64,000 nt of DNA from Balaenoptera acutorostrata (GCF_949987535.1 NC_080078.1:50866207-50930206), one strand, 5' to 3'. Positions 1 through 11,647 are shown, counted from the first letter of the stretch. The notes: a model not told the origin generated them from the letters alone. Translations and numbers: made by a program.

Positions 1-538
1 TAGTTCTGCTTCTTAGGAACGTAACTACTGTCAAGGTCAGATCGCCACACCAGTAACGATGCTGTGTGTGCTGCTCTCATAGCTTGAATCCTGCCATGGC
101 TCTAATGTGTTCTGAAGTATAGGCCAGAGTCAGTTGAAGAAGATGGAAAACATGTTTTTTTATTCAAACAACATGGAATATGGAATGTAAACAGCTTTGA
201 GTCAACATTAGTCCAGGTTAGGTAAAATCAGGTGAATGAGCAAGGCAATTCTCCAACCCCCTCCCCCTGTAATTTTTCATCATTAAAGTCACATCTTCAG
301 TGCTGAGAGGTTGTTTTCCCCTGCTCTTCTGAGTCCAAACCCTCAGTCTTCTTGTCACACTTGAACTCTGCTCTTAAAAACTTTTGATGCTTGTACCTGT
401 CCACACTGGCTTATTGGACACTGTAATACAAGCTCTTCTTTCTAGCAGACTATTTCAGTAGTTTAGATAGTTGAGCTCCAACTCATCATCCTGATAAAAT
501 GCTCAAATGTTTCTTTAGATTCTTCCAGAGCCCTAATT
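1..538. other. No gene or recognised repeat
   Basis: AT-rich mammalian sequence. No ORF longer than about 60 codons with any recognisable product, and no repeat family that I recognise. Confidence 0.5.
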
Positions 539-550
539 CTCTCTCTCTCT

Positions 551-582
<32 letters not shown>
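539..582. repeat. (TC)n followed by a poly-T run
   Basis: A short TC dinucleotide tract runs directly into a long uninterrupted T run. Read on the minus strand it is an A-rich tail followed by GA repeats. It could be the tail of a decayed retroposon, but I recognise no body next to it. It produces a meaningless poly-lysine ORF on the minus strand. Confidence 0.85.
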
Positions 583-1252
583 GACCATGCCCTGAACAAG
601 TAGAGTTTGCCTCTCCTGGGTCTGTGTGTCTTTGCATTCCCCAAAAATCATTTTATCATTTTCCTTTTCTTCTGTGAAATTTTTACAAGGAAAGTGGTAT
701 TTCTTTGTTCTTGAGATGCTGACCAGTTGCGAAATAAGCTGTATTTTTTTTTTTAAATGTGGATACTGTGTGAGAAGCCAGGGACAAACTAAAGGAACAA
801 GGCAAATATTTTAACTATTAAGCAGGCACTGGCTACAGAGAAGCAAGCTGGGCAGCTGGCACAGCATGGCATATACCAGGGCAAAGGGTTTGAAAATGAG
901 ATTATTTGACTAAAGAAGCAGTAGGAGAAACACTTGCCAAAAAGGAATTTCAGAAGCTCTGCTTGAACATGAATTTGAGGAAGTGAAAATCCTTGAGATG
1001 AGATTTCTGTTACCATAGCTGACACAGAGCTGGCTAGCTCCCTGCTGGCAGATGGTGCCAGGGTGTTTCTATGGAAGAGGTGCACTGGGAAAGCTGTGAA
1101 CCATTCACAAAGCGCCATGGTTGCCAAAAAGAAGATGGCAAGTATGAAAGCAGGAAGTAGGAGTTCCTCTTAGATCAAGAGGACGCTTAGACCAAGCCAC
1201 TCCTAGTAAAATTGTGTGGTCACACTGATGACTTCGCGGGAGATTTAGTTAT
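583..1252. other. No gene or recognised repeat
   Basis: Non-repetitive as far as I can see. The minus strand has a 112-codon open frame at 789-1127 that resembles nothing I know and has ordinary chance length. Confidence 0.45.
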
Positions 1253-1845
1253 CTGTTGCTGCATAACAAATTACCCCCAAAGTAGCATCCTAAAAATATG
1301 TATTATCTCACAGTTTAAATGGGTCAGAAATCCAGATGCAACTTAGCTGGGTGCCTCTGGCTCGGAGTCCGTCACAGGCTACAGTGAAGGTGCTCTCTGA
1401 GGCTGCCTTCAACACCAGACTCAACTTGGGGAGAATCTGCCTCTGGGATCACTCACATAGCTTTTGGCAGGGCAGAGGTCCTTGCTAGCTGTTGCTGGAG
1501 CTATCAGCTCCTTGACACATCGCCTTTTCCATCGCATCACTCACAAAATGACAGCCTGCTTCTCGAAGAACAAGGGCTTCAAGACGGAAAGAGGGAGAGA
1601 GAGAGAAGGAAGGAGAGAGAGAGAGAAGGAGAGAGAGAGAGAGAGAAAGGGACATGAGGGGGCAGAAGCTACAGCCCTTTTGTAACCTCATTTTGGAACT
1701 GACATACCATCACTCTACTGTATTCTGTTCATTAGAAGTCAAGGAGTCCAGCCCACACACAAGGGGAGCGGACTACACGAGAGTATGCATACCGGGAGGC
1801 AAGAATCATTGGCGGCTATCTTAAAGGTTGCCTGCCACAGTTAGT
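1253..1845 (+). repeat. MER-type interspersed repeat, copy 1
   Basis: Starts TTAGTTATCTGTTGCTGCAT and continues through the ATTATCTCACAGTTTAAATG block to a 3' part containing AAGTCAAGGAGTCCAGCCCA and ACCGGGAGGCAAGAATCATT. The same blocks in the same order occur at 37165-37695 and, more diverged, at 62085-63040. This is a common old mammalian interspersed repeat. I cannot name the family with certainty. A GA-rich microsatellite has expanded inside it. Confidence 0.7.
1585..1650. repeat. (GA)n microsatellite
   Basis: Interrupted GA/GAGAAGG tract inside the MER-type repeat. It creates open frames on both strands (Glu/Arg-rich on plus, Ser/Leu-rich on minus) that are artefacts of the tract. Confidence 0.9.
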
Positions 1846-3061
1846 GACCATATTTTTCACTTATGGATACCAAGATTTTTTACCTCTCTTCAATACTATG
1901 AAGATTATTGACATGATGTGAAATACTTGTTTTGAAAAGAAACTCTGGATGACCATGTGGATCATAGTCTTCACTCAATACATCGTCTTGTGTTAGTGAT
2001 AATGAGCTGGCTAGTGTGGAGGTGATGGAAGGTTATGGTACTATTTAGAGAGCTGTGTCAACTAGAATCCTTAGCTCTCATGGGAGACTGGGTACAAGTT
2101 TCTCATTGTATTCATCTGCAGAATGGGCTTGGCTATGAGACATTCCTTTGGTAAACTTTGCCTAAATTAGAAGAGTCAGGATAAAATGGAGTCACCTATA
2201 GAAAGAGCTATATTACTTATGTCACACCGATGCTACATGCTCTTCACACTGTAGTGAAAGATTTACTATCTATGTGGGTGTTCTGTATTGACTCTCAATA
2301 CAAACAAATAGTTTAATGAGTCATTTTATAATCATGGTTAATAGGGACTTATTTTGGAAAAATGGCAAGAGCTTAGATCAAAAGGCATATTGTTTTCCTA
2401 ACATATTGGCTTCCTGACAACATTTTACCAGATGATTAATTCCAAAAAGGGCTTTGACCTTGTTGAATTTGGATTAAAGAGCATCATAGAACGTTAGGGT
2501 TCATAAGGACCTTTGTGATCAGTTGCCTTAACTCCTTTGTTTTATGGATAAGGAGACAGACCAGAGCTGAAAATAAACCAAAACTGCTAATTCACTGCTT
2601 GACCTATGCTAGACTGCCGCCTCCACCAGTGGTACAGGAACTCGGAAGGCAGAGAGGGAAAAAACGGCCTTACTTTCTTTGTCATAATATGAAAAAGAAA
2701 TCAGTAGAGGTTGGAAAACCTTTTTCAAATAATACTTTTAAGCTAACTCCGGTATTTCCAGAAACTAGCCCAACACAAGAGGTGTTTAGTAAACAGGTGC
2801 TGATCTTAATGGCCTCTAACTACAGGTGAATCAGACACAGCAGGTGCTAAGTAAATAGAGGATGATCATGTAATGTCATCCAGACATGGGTGAATTTCAT
2901 ATTCAGTTATTTTGTCATCCCTATTTGTAAACGCATTGAAGGGACTAGTTGACTTCCGTAGTCCCTATTTGATGGTCTTATTACTGGGATGGCAGTTTTG
3001 GGGGTGATTAGGATGTAAAAGTTGGAGGCAATATTCAAGGGATGTATGGAGAAATTGAATT
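1846..3061. other. No gene; possible very old repeat near 2465-2590
   Basis: No coding signal. At 2465-2590 the order of short blocks (ATCATAGAACGTTAGGGTTC then TTATGGATAAGGAGACAGAC) resembles a common ancient mammalian repeat. It is too diverged for a firm call. Confidence 0.35.
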
Positions 3062-3232
3062 AGAAGCAAAGAGGCCTGAATTCTGGATTCAGTTCTGTTT
3101 CAGAAGTCCAGTGTGGGAATTAAAAAAAAAAAAAAAAAAACCCAGGTTCTAGCTCTGTACCTTTCATAAGTAATGATTTAATCTTGGGCAAATTACTAAC
3201 TTTGGGTCATTTTTTTTAAAATCTGTAAAATT
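3062..3232 (+). repeat. MIR-like SINE fragment with internal A run
   Basis: The order CTAGCTCTGTACC, then CTTGGGCAAATTACTAACTT, then AAAATCTGTAAAATTAGAGA follows the MIR core and 3' region. A run of about 19 A at 3122-3140 interrupts it. Diverged, so the family call is tentative. Confidence 0.45.
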
Positions 3233-3248
3233 AGAGAATTGTATTATA

Positions 3249-3318
3249 TGGGGTTGGCCAAAAAGTTCGTCCATAATATGTTATGGAAAAACCCAGACAA
3301 ATATTTTGGCCAACCCCA
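3249..3318. mobile_element. 70-bp mariner-type MITE (palindromic)
   Basis: Short non-autonomous DNA transposon. The left end TGGGGTTGGCCAAAAAGTTC and the right end (reverse complement starting TGGGGTTGGCCAAAATATTT) are inverted repeats matching at about 20 of 23 positions. A TA dinucleotide flanks each side (3247-3248 and 3319-3320), as expected for Tc1/mariner integration. The ends match the GGGTTGGCCAAAAAGTTCG type known from cetartiodactyl mariners. It is too short to encode anything, but its RNA would fold into one hairpin. Confidence 0.85.
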
Positions 3319-4305
3319 TATTAATGATTCTCAATCAGCATTGGTAGCATACCATTTTGGAGGGAGGGTGTATATCAGAATTTCTGAGATAGGTTAGAAA
3401 AAACATGTAAGTATAAAGAAAAAAATTCCTGAATTCCAGTAGTAGTCAGAAGAATCAACCTTCCTAAAGGGAGGTGGTGCATCCTGGCAGAATTTCCAGG
3501 TCAAAAAATGGAACACCATGCGTATTTATTAAAGGGGGCTCAAGTGGGACTACACTGGGGAACTTTGGCTAGATGATCTCCATTCCTTACAGTCCTGAAG
3601 TTCAGAGAGTCGGGGAATAGAGAGGGACAAAGTGATTCAAGGAAGCAATGTTAGAACAGAGAAAGTACTGAGAAAGGAAAGAGCTGGCCCCCAGCTAAGA
3701 GAGTGGCTGAAATGGTGTCAAGATTGGGCACTGGCAGGCAGAAACAAAGTCTTCAAACAAAGAACACTGAGACTGGAGGCTTCCATCTACCCGAGTTGAA
3801 AGAAAAACAAGATCCCAGCTCTGACTACCTTCTGTGGCAGATCTCCTCTTGTCTGCCAATGTATTTCCAAGACTAAATGTCACTCATTAAGTTCCAAAGT
3901 TCATAGCCCAAAGGAGCTTAGTCTTAAGTAAATGATCCAAGAATGTATTGGTCTCCAATGTAAAGCCAAACTGAATTGTTATTGGCCTAAATGTTGAATG
4001 GCAAAAAAAAAATCACTGTAGTTATTAAATCTGTTATTTCAATTAATGATATTAGTACACCATGCCTTTTGAAGTGGGGCAAATTGAACATTTTTTTTTT
4101 TAAAGATTTGATGAAAGTTCATAATAATGCATTGACAAGAAAATTAGTTATTTCTGAGATATACATTTTAAAGTAATAACTAGGATTATTACTTATAACA
4201 TTATACCAGAACATATAAGATTTTTAGAAATTTCATGTAATGTCTGAAACATTTATATTAACATATTTCCATACAAATAACCCAATGAAAGTTTAGTATT
4301 AGTTG
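3319..4305. other. No gene; no clear repeat
   Basis: Mostly unassigned sequence. 3325-3400 may be a worn MER5-like fragment (ATGATTCTCAATCAGCATTG). No ORF of note. Confidence 0.4.
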
Positions 4306-4508
4306 TTTTGTTTTGTTTTTTATACTGCACTTCTTATTAGGCATCAATTTTATACACATCAGTGTATACATGTCAATCCCAATCGCCCAATTCAGCACAC
4401 CACCATCCCCACCCCACCGCAGTTTTCCCCCGTTGGTGTCCATATGTCCATTCTCTACATCTGTGTCTCAACTTCTGCCCTGCAAACCGGCTCATCTGTA
4501 CCATTTTT

Positions 4509-7500
4509 CTAGGTTCCACATACATGCATTAATATACGATATTTGTTTTTCTCTTTCTGACTTACTTCACTCTGTATGACAGTCTCTAGATCCATCCACG
4601 TCTAAACAAATGACTCAATTTCATTCCATTTTATGGCTGAGTAATATTCCATTGTATATATGTACCACATCTTCTTTATCCATTCGTCTGTTGATGGGCA
4701 TTTAGGTTGCTTCCATGACCTGGCTATTGTAAATGGTGCTGCAATGAACATTCGGGTGCATTGTCTTTTTGAATTACGGTTTTGTCTGGGTATATGCCCA
4801 GTAGTGGGATTGCTGGGTCATATGGTAATTCTATTTTTAGTTTTTTAAGGAACCTCCATACTGTTCTCCATAGTGGCTGTATCAATTTACATTCCCACCA
4901 ACAGTGCAAGAGGGTTCCCTTTTCTCCACACCCTCTCCAGCATTTGTTGTTTGTAGATTTTCTGATGATGCCTGTTCTACCTGGTGTGAGGTGATACCTC
5001 ATTGTAGTTTTGATTTGCATTTCTCTAATAATTAGTGATGTTGAGCATCTTTTCATGTGCTTCATGGCCGTCTGTATGTCTTCTTTGGAGAAATGTCTAT
5101 TTAGGTCTTCTGCCCATTTTTGGATTGGGGTGTTTGTTTCTTTAATATTGAGCTGAATGAGCTGTTTATATATTTTGGAGATTAATCCTTTGTCCGTTGA
5201 TTCGTTTGCAAATATTTTCTCCCATTCTGAGGGTTGTCTTTTCATCTTGTTTATGGTTTCCTTTGTTGTGCAAAAGCTTTGAAGTTTCATTAGGTCCCAT
5301 TTGTTTATTTTTGTTTTTATTTCCATTACTCTAGGAGGTGGATCAGAAAAGATCTTGCTGTGATTTATGTCAAAGAGTGTTCTTCCTATGTTTTCCTCTA
5401 AGAGTTTTATACTGTCCAGTCTTATATTTAGGTCTCTAATCCATTTTGAGTTTATTTTTGTGTATGGTGTTAGGGAGTATTCTAATTTCATTCTTTTACA
5501 TGTAGCTGTCCAGTTTTCCCAGCACCACTTATTGAAGAGACTGTCTTTTCTCCATTGTATATCTTTGCCTCCTTTGTCATAGATTAGTTGACCATAGGTG
5601 TGTGGGTTAATCTCTGGGCTTTCTATCTTGTTCCATTGATCTATGTTTCTGTTTTTGTGCCAGTACCATATTGTCTTGATTACTGTAGCTTTGTAGTATA
5701 GTCTGAAGTCAGGGAGTCTGATTCCTCCAGCTCCATTTTTTTCCCTCAAGACTGCTTTGGCTGTTCAGGGTCTTTTGTGACTCCATACAAATTTTAAGAT
5801 GATTTGTTCTAGCTCCGTAAAAAATGCCATTGGTAATTTGATAGGGATTGCATTGAATCTGTAGATTGCTTTGGGTAGTATACTCATTTTCACAATGTTG
5901 ATTCTTCCAATCCAAGAACATGGTATATCTCTCCATCTGTTGGTATCATCTTTAATTTCTTTCATCAGTGTCTTAGAGTTTTCTGCATACAGGTCTTTTT
6001 TGTCTCCCTAGGTAGGTTTATTCCTAGGTATTTTATTCTTTTTGTTGCAATGGTAAATGGGAGTGTTTCCATAATTTCTCTTTCAGATTTTTCATCATTA
6101 GTGTATAGGAATGCAAGAGATTTCTGTGCATTAATTTTGTATCCTGCAACTTTACCATATTCATTAATTAGCTCTAGCAGTTTTCTGGTGGCAGTTTTAG
6201 GATTCTCTATGTATAGTATCATGTCATCTGCAAACAGTGACAGTTTTACTTCTTCTTTTCCAATTTGTATTCCTTTTATTTCTTTTTCTTCTCTGATTGC
6301 CGTGGCTAGGACTTCCAGAACTATGCTGAATAACAGTAGTGAGAGTGGACATCCTTGTCTCGTTCCTGATCTTAGAGGAAATGCTTTCAGTTGTTCACCA
6401 TTGAGAATGATGTTTGCTGTGGGTTTGTCATATATGGCCTTTATTATGTTGAGGTAGGTTCCCTCTATGCCCACTTTCTGGAGAGTTTTTGTCATAAATG
6501 GGTGTTGAATTTTGTCAAAAGCTTTTTCTGCATCTATTGAGATGATCATATGGTTTTTATTCTTCAATTTGTTAATATGGTGTATCACATTGATTGATTT
6601 GCGTATATTGAAGAATCCTTGCATCCCTGGGATAAATCCCACTTGATCGTGGTGTATGATCCTTTTAATGTGTTGTTGGATTCTGTTTGCTAGTATTTGG
6701 TTGAGGATTTTTGCATCTATATTCATCAGTGATATTGGTCTGTAATTTTCTTTTTTTGTAGTGTCTTTGTCTGGTTTTGGTATCAGGGTGATGGTGGCCT
6801 CATAGAATGAGTTTGGGAGTGTTCTTTCCTCTGCAATTTTTGGAAGAGTTTGAGAAGGATGGGTGTTAGCTCTTCTCTAAATGTTTGATAAAATTCACCT
6901 GTGAAGCCATCTGGTCCTGGACTTTTGTTTGTTGGAAGATTTTTAATCACAGTTTCAATTTCATTACTTGTGATTGGTCTGTTCATATTTTCTGTTTCTT
7001 CCTGGTTCAGTCTTGGAAGGTTATACCTTTCTAAAAATTTGTCCATTTCTTCCAGGTTGTCCATTTTATTGGCATAAAGTTGCTTGTAGTAGTCTCTTAG
7101 GATGCTTTGTATTTCTGTGGTGTCTGTTGTAACTTCTCCTTTTTCATTTCTGATTTTATTGATTTGAGTCCTCTCCCTCTTTTTCTTGATGAGTCTGGCT
7201 AATGGCTTATCAATTTTGTTTATCTTTTCAAAGAACCAACTTTTAGTTTTATTGATCTTTGCTATTGTTTTCTTTGTTTCTATTTCATTTATTTCTGCTC
7301 TGATCTTTATGATTTCTTTCCTTCTGCTAACTTTGGGTTTTGTTTGTTCTTCTTTCTCTAGTTTCTTTAGGTGTAAGGTTAGATTGTTTACTTGAGATTT
7401 TTCTTATTTCTTTAGGTAGGCTTGTATAGCTATAAACTTCCCTCTTAGAACAGCTTTTGCTGCATCCCATAGGTTTTGGGTCATCGTGTTTTCATTGTCA

Positions 7501-8336
7501 TTTGTCTCTAGGTATTTTTTGATTTCCTCTTTGATTTCTTCAGTGATCTCTTGGTTATTTAGTAACGTATTGTTTAGCCTCCATGTGTTTGTCTTTTTTA
7601 CGTTTTTTTCCCTGTAATTCATTTCTAATCTCATAGCATTGTGGTCAGAAAAGATGCTTGATATGATTTCAATTTTCTTAAATTTACTGAGGCTTGATTT
7701 GTGACCCAAGATGTGATCTATCCTGGAGAATGTTCCATGCGCACTTGAGAAGAACGTGTAATCTGCTGTTTTTGGATGGAATGTCCTATATATAGCAATT
7801 AAATCTAACTGGTCTATTGTGTCATTTAAAGCTTCTGTTTCCTTATTTATTTTCATTTTTGATGATCTGTCCATTGGTGTAAGTGAGGTGTTAAAGTCCC
7901 CCACTATTATTGTGTTACTGTCGATTTCCTCTTTTATAGCTGTTAGCAGTTGCCTTATGTATTGAGGTGCTCCTATGTTGGGTGCATATATATTTATAAT
8001 TGTTGTATCTTCTTCTTGGATTGATCCCTTGATCATTATGTAGTGAGCTTCCTTGTCTCTTGTAACATTCTTTATTTTAAAGTCTATTTTATCTGATATG
8101 AGTATAGCTACTCCAGCTTTCTTTTGATTTCCATTTGCATGGAATATCTTTTTCCATCCCCTCACTTTCAGTCTGTATGTGTCCCTAGGTCTAAAGTGGG
8201 TCTCTTGTAGACAGCATATATATGGGTCTTGTTTTTGTATCCATTCAGCCAGTCTATGTCTTTTGGTTGGGTCATTTAATCCATTCACGTTTAAGGTAAT
8301 TATCGATATGTATGTTCCTATGACCATTTTCTTCAT
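4509..8336 (-). pseudogene. L1 ORF2 (endonuclease / reverse transcriptase), broken by about five lesions
   Basis: ORF2 of L1-a would be about 1,275 codons, the normal size. The endonuclease domain (8336-7404) is open, with LNVNGLND, QETHF, GDFNT and SDHN catalytic-type motifs. A CAA-to-TAA stop lies at 7404-7406. The frame resumes through the linker (GPDGFTGEF) until a one-base loss in an A run near 6837. The reverse transcriptase core follows in a new frame (5965-6726), with HDQVGFIPG and the FADD catalytic motif (6223-6234). A one-base gain lies near 5998, a CGA-to-TGA stop at 5765-5767, and a two-base loss near 4765. The C-terminal region keeps [16 protein letters not shown] and [13 protein letters not shown]. 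Homopolymer and CpG changes dominate, as expected for recent decay. Confidence 0.9.
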
Positions 8337-8385
8337 TGTTTTGGGTTTGTTTTTGTAGGTCCTTTTCTTCTCTTGTGTTTCCCAC

Positions 8386-9291
8386 TTAGAGAAGTTCCTT
8401 TAGCATTTGTTGTAGAGCTGGTTTGGTGGTGCTGAATTCTCTTAGCTTTTGCTTGTCTGTATAGCTTTTGATTTCTCCATTGAATCTGAATGAGATCCTT
8501 GCTGGGTAGAGTAATCTTGGTTGTAGGTTCTTCCCTTTCATCACTTTAAGTATACCATGCCACTCCCTTCTGGACTGTAGAGTTTCTGCTGAGAAATCAG
8601 TTGTTAACCTTATGGGAGTTCCCTTGTATGTTATTTGTCGTTTTTCCCTTGCTGCTTTCAATAATTTTCCTTTGTCTTTAAATTTTGCCAATTTGATTAC
8701 TATGTGTCTCAGCGTGTTTCTCATTGAGTTTATCCTGTATGGGACTCTCTGCACTTCCTGGACTTGGGTGACTATTTCCTTTCCCATGTTAGGGAAGTTT
8801 TCGAATATAATCTCTTCGAATATTTTCTCAGGTCCTTTCTCTCTCTCTTCTCCTTCTGGGACCCCTATAATGCGAATGTTGTTGTGTTTAATGTTGTCCC
8901 AGAGGTCTCTTAGGCTGTCTTCATTTCTTTTCATTCTTTTTTCTTTATTCTGTTCCACAGCAGTGAATTCCACCATTCTGTCTTCCAGGTCACTTATCCG
9001 TTCTTCTGCCTCAGTTATTCCACTATTGATTCCTTCTAGTGTAGTTTTCATTTCAGTTATTGTATTGGTCATCTCTGTTTGTTTGTTCTTTAATTCTTCT
9101 AGGTCTTTGTTTATCATTTCTTGCATCTTCTCAATCTTTGCCTTCATTCTTATTCCAAGGTCCTGGATCATCTTCACTATCATTATTCTGAATTCTTTTT
9201 CTGGAAGGTTGCCTATCTCCACTTCATTTAGTTGTTTTTCTGGGTTTTTTTCTTGTTCCTTCATCTGGTACATAGCCCTCTGCCTTTTCAT
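8386..9291 (-). CDS. L1 ORF1 protein (RNA-binding chaperone), uninterrupted, 301 aa
   Basis: Encodes the ORF1 protein of L1-a, which coats L1 RNA as a trimer and is needed for retrotransposition. The frame is open from MKRQRAMYQMKEQ to QQMLKELL. Residues about 45-135 are rich in Glu/Lys with heptad-like spacing (coiled coil), including AEERISDLEDR. An RRM-like middle and a C-terminal domain follow, with REKRQITYKG and NLQPRLLYPARISFRF, the counterparts of conserved human ORF1p motifs. Human ORF1p is 338 aa, mostly longer at the N-terminus. The ATG chosen aligns with those of L1-b and L1-c. Codon 33 is GAA here but a stop in both other copies. This is a transposon gene, not a host gene; expression is unknown. 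Confidence 0.85.
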   Translation of the reverse strand: MKRQRAMYQMKEQEKNPEKQLNEVEIGNLPEKEFRIMIVKMIQDLGIRMKAKIEKMQEMINKDLEELKNKQTEMTNTITEMKTTLEGINSGITEAEERISDLEDRMVEFTAVEQNKEKRMKRNEDSLRDLWDNIKHNNIRIIGVPEGEEREKGPEKIFEEIIFENFPNMGKEIVTQVQEVQRVPYRINSMRNTLRHIVIKLAKFKDKGKLLKAAREKRQITYKGTPIRLTTDFSAETLQSRREWHGILKVMKGKNLQPRLLYPARISFRFNGEIKSYTDKQKLREFSTTKPALQQMLKELL

Positions 9292-10180
9292 CTTGTCTAT
9301 ATTTCTGTAACTGTGGTTTTTGGTCCACAGGCTGCAGGATTGTAGTTCTTCTTGCTTCTGCTGTCTGCCCTCTGGTGGTTGAGGCTATCTAAGAGGCTTG
9401 ATGGGAGGCTCTGGTGGTGGGTAGAGCTGACTGTTGCTGTGGCGGTCAGAGCTCAGTAAAACTTTAATCCACTTGACTGTTGATGGGTGGGGCTGGGTTC
9501 CCTCCCTGTTGGTTGTTTTGCCTGAGGCAACCCAACACTGGAGCCTACCTGGGCTCTTTGTTGGGGTTAATGGCAGACTCTGGGAGGGCTCACGCCAAGG
9601 AGCACTTCCCAGAACCTCCGCTGCCAGTGTCCTTGTCCCCATGGTGAAACAGAGCCACCCCCGCCTCTGCAGGAGACCCCCCAACACCAGCAGGTAGGTC
9701 TGGTTCAGTCTCTCCCAGGGTCATTGCTCCTTCCCCTGGGTCCCGATGCACACACTACTTTGTGTGTGCCCTCCAAGAGTGGGGTCTCTGTTTCCCCCAG
9801 TCCTGTAGAAGTCCTGCAATCTATTCCCAGTAGGCTTCAAAGTCTGATTCTCTAGGAATTCCTCTTCCTGTTGCCGGACCCCCAGGTTGGGAAGCCTGAC
9901 GTGGGGCTCAGAACCTTCACTCCAGTGGGTGGACTTCTGTGGTATAAGTGTTCTCCAGTCTGTGAATCACCCACCCAGCAGTTATGGGATTTGATTTTAC
10001 TCTGATTGCGCCCCTCCTACCGTCTCACTGTGGCTTCTCCTCTGTCCTTGGACGTGGGCTATCCTCCCTGGTGAAGTCCAGAGTCTTACTGTCAATGATT
10101 GTCCAGCAGCCAGTTGTGATTCTGGTGCTCTCGCAAGAGGGAGTGAGAGCACGTCCTTCTACTCTGCCATCTTGGTTAAT
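9292..10180 (-). promoter_or_regulatory. L1-a 5' UTR / internal promoter region
   Basis: About 0.9 kb of GC-richer sequence upstream of ORF1, where L1 elements carry their internal RNA polymerase II promoter. The outer end carries a YY1-type motif (10166-10173), placed as in human L1 just inside the start. It shows no internal tandem repeats and no similarity that I can see to the 5' regions of L1-b or L1-c beyond the YY1 block. ORFs of 87-100 codons on both strands here are not conserved products. Confidence 0.7.
10166..10173 (-). promoter_or_regulatory. YY1-type motif at the start of L1-a
   Basis: AAGATGGC on the minus strand, a few bases inside the inferred 5' end. In human L1 a YY1 site at this position directs the transcription start. 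The same motif sits at the outer end of L1-c. Confidence 0.6.
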
Positions 10181-11047
10181 CCCTCTGAACATTTTTAAGT
10201 GCCTTCCATTTTATTTGGATTGATGCCACTCTTATAAACCCAGTAACATTTTACAAAAGCCTAAAATAATTTTATTTATATATTGATTTATTTATAGTTT
10301 ATCTATTCTGTTCTAACATCTAAATTCTAGGTAAATCTCTGCAGCACTTTGGAACTTTGGCTTAAGAATAACAGGAGACTTGAACTAATTGTCCTGCCAT
10401 TAAAATGCATGGAGATACTCATCTATGAGGAGAAGGTGAGTTTAAAGCAATTACTTTTTCTACATAGAGCTTAACTAAGAGGACAAAGAGGAAGACAAAG
10501 TTTGATAAAGGAATAAGCTGTTTATGATAGAAAAGGAAGGAGCAGAGTATGGAAGGAAAAACTGGCCTTGAAGTGAGAGATCTTGGATTCCAAGATGTTT
10601 TTTGTGAAACCTATGGCCAAGTCATTCACTTGATGTAGGCCACATCCCTAAGGTTATCAGGCTGTTAATTAGATTATTCCTTAGAGTTTTCTGCAGGTTT
10701 ACAATATTTTTAGAAATTAAAGGAAATAAATGTAATGTATATTCATCTTAAAAAGTTGTAAAATATAAGAAAAGTACAAAGAGAAAAGAAAATAAAAATA
10801 TCATTAATACAGCTATTCAGACAACCCATGTAAAAATCGGAGATACAGTCTTCTACCTTCTAGTCTTTGGCTCTCTGTGTACCTGAGTGTGTGTGTGTGA
10901 AACTTCCTAGAAGCAAAATTAGGAGGAAGCAGTTTTGTAGTATAACTTGTTCGACTAAATACACATCATGGAAAATTTTCATGTTTATACATTATTAGAA
11001 AACTTTATTTAACTTTTTATTAAATATGAGTTTATGAGCCAATATTT

Positions 11048-11103
11048 ATGAGTTTATAAATGTGAGTTTATTGTAATGAGTTTATAAATGTGAGTTTATT
11101 GTT
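11048..11103. repeat. 28-bp tandem duplication
   Basis: Two adjacent copies of ATGAGTTTATAAATGTGAGT plus TTATTGTA/T, differing only at the last base, immediately before a TA dinucleotide tract. Confidence 0.9.
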
Positions 11104-11105
11104 AT

Positions 11106-11134
11106 TGTGTGTATATATATATATATATATATAT
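11106..11134. repeat. (TA)n microsatellite with short TG lead-in
   Basis: Uninterrupted TA repeat of roughly a dozen units following GTGTGTG. Confidence 0.9.
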
Positions 11135-11647
11135 TCATTCTCCTCAGGTTGTTTCTAATTCTCCACAAAATTAATAACACTCCAGTGACTGTCTTTGCAA
11201 CTAAATTTCTGTGCAATATCCAACAGTAAGCAGGAGAAATGGGGAGAAGATGTGTGGGGATGTGGGTACGTATGTCATGTACATATGCATTTTTTTCACA
11301 ATTGAATCTTTAAGAGTTGGGAATCACATCTTACTGGATTCAGAGTACAGTTGGGCCAATTACTGCAGGAACAGTTAGTAATAGGAACAATTTGATTAGG
11401 TTTAGGTAGTAGAATTAGGAGGGCTTTCCCTGAATAGAGCCATGCTCCCGGGCTGGGGTGGAAAGACCACATTCCTCTGGAGAAAAAAAGGACATTATGG
11501 AACAGGAGGAAAGATCCAGAAACCTCCTGTTTTAAGAGCTCTATAGATCTAAAGACCTTACAACTCACTCTGGTAAAGGAATTAGGAAAGAATGTATGAG
11601 TTAGGAGCTCTTCAGGCAGGTTAGAGAGTCGGAGAAAACTCCAAAAA

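Larger units (their letters stand above)
4306..10180 (-). mobile_element. L1-a: near full-length L1 LINE, youngest-looking copy
   Basis: Complete layout on the minus strand: 5' UTR (about 9292-10180), ORF1 (8386-9291), ORF2 (4509-8336, broken), 3' UTR and an A-rich tail of AAAAC units (about 4306-4325). At about 5.9 kb it has the size of a complete mammalian L1. Its 3' UTR ends in a TATAAAATTGATGCC-type sequence, different from the CAATTATACTCCAATAAAGA end of L1-b and L1-c, so it belongs to another subfamily. ORF1 is intact and ORF2 has few lesions, so it is younger than the other two. I could not find a convincing target-site duplication. Confidence 0.95.
10181..11647. other. No gene; possible very old L1 3' end and short tandem repeats
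   Basis: Between 10740 and 11215 the pattern (AAAATATAAGAAAAGTACAA, later CTCAGGTTGTTTCTAATTCT) vaguely matches antisense 3' ends of ancient L1 elements; confidence is low. A tandem duplication and a TA tract are listed separately. No ORF with a recognisable product. Confidence 0.35.

Noticed and set aside
463..651. Lysine-rich ORF on minus
   Set aside because: Translation of a poly-T/TC tract.
1464..1691. Charged and serine-rich ORFs on both strands
   Set aside because: Produced by the (GA)n tract within the MER-type repeat.
6050..6457. 135-codon plus-strand ORF, and other plus frames across 4300-9300
   Set aside because: Antisense shadows of L1-a ORF2; no independent signal.
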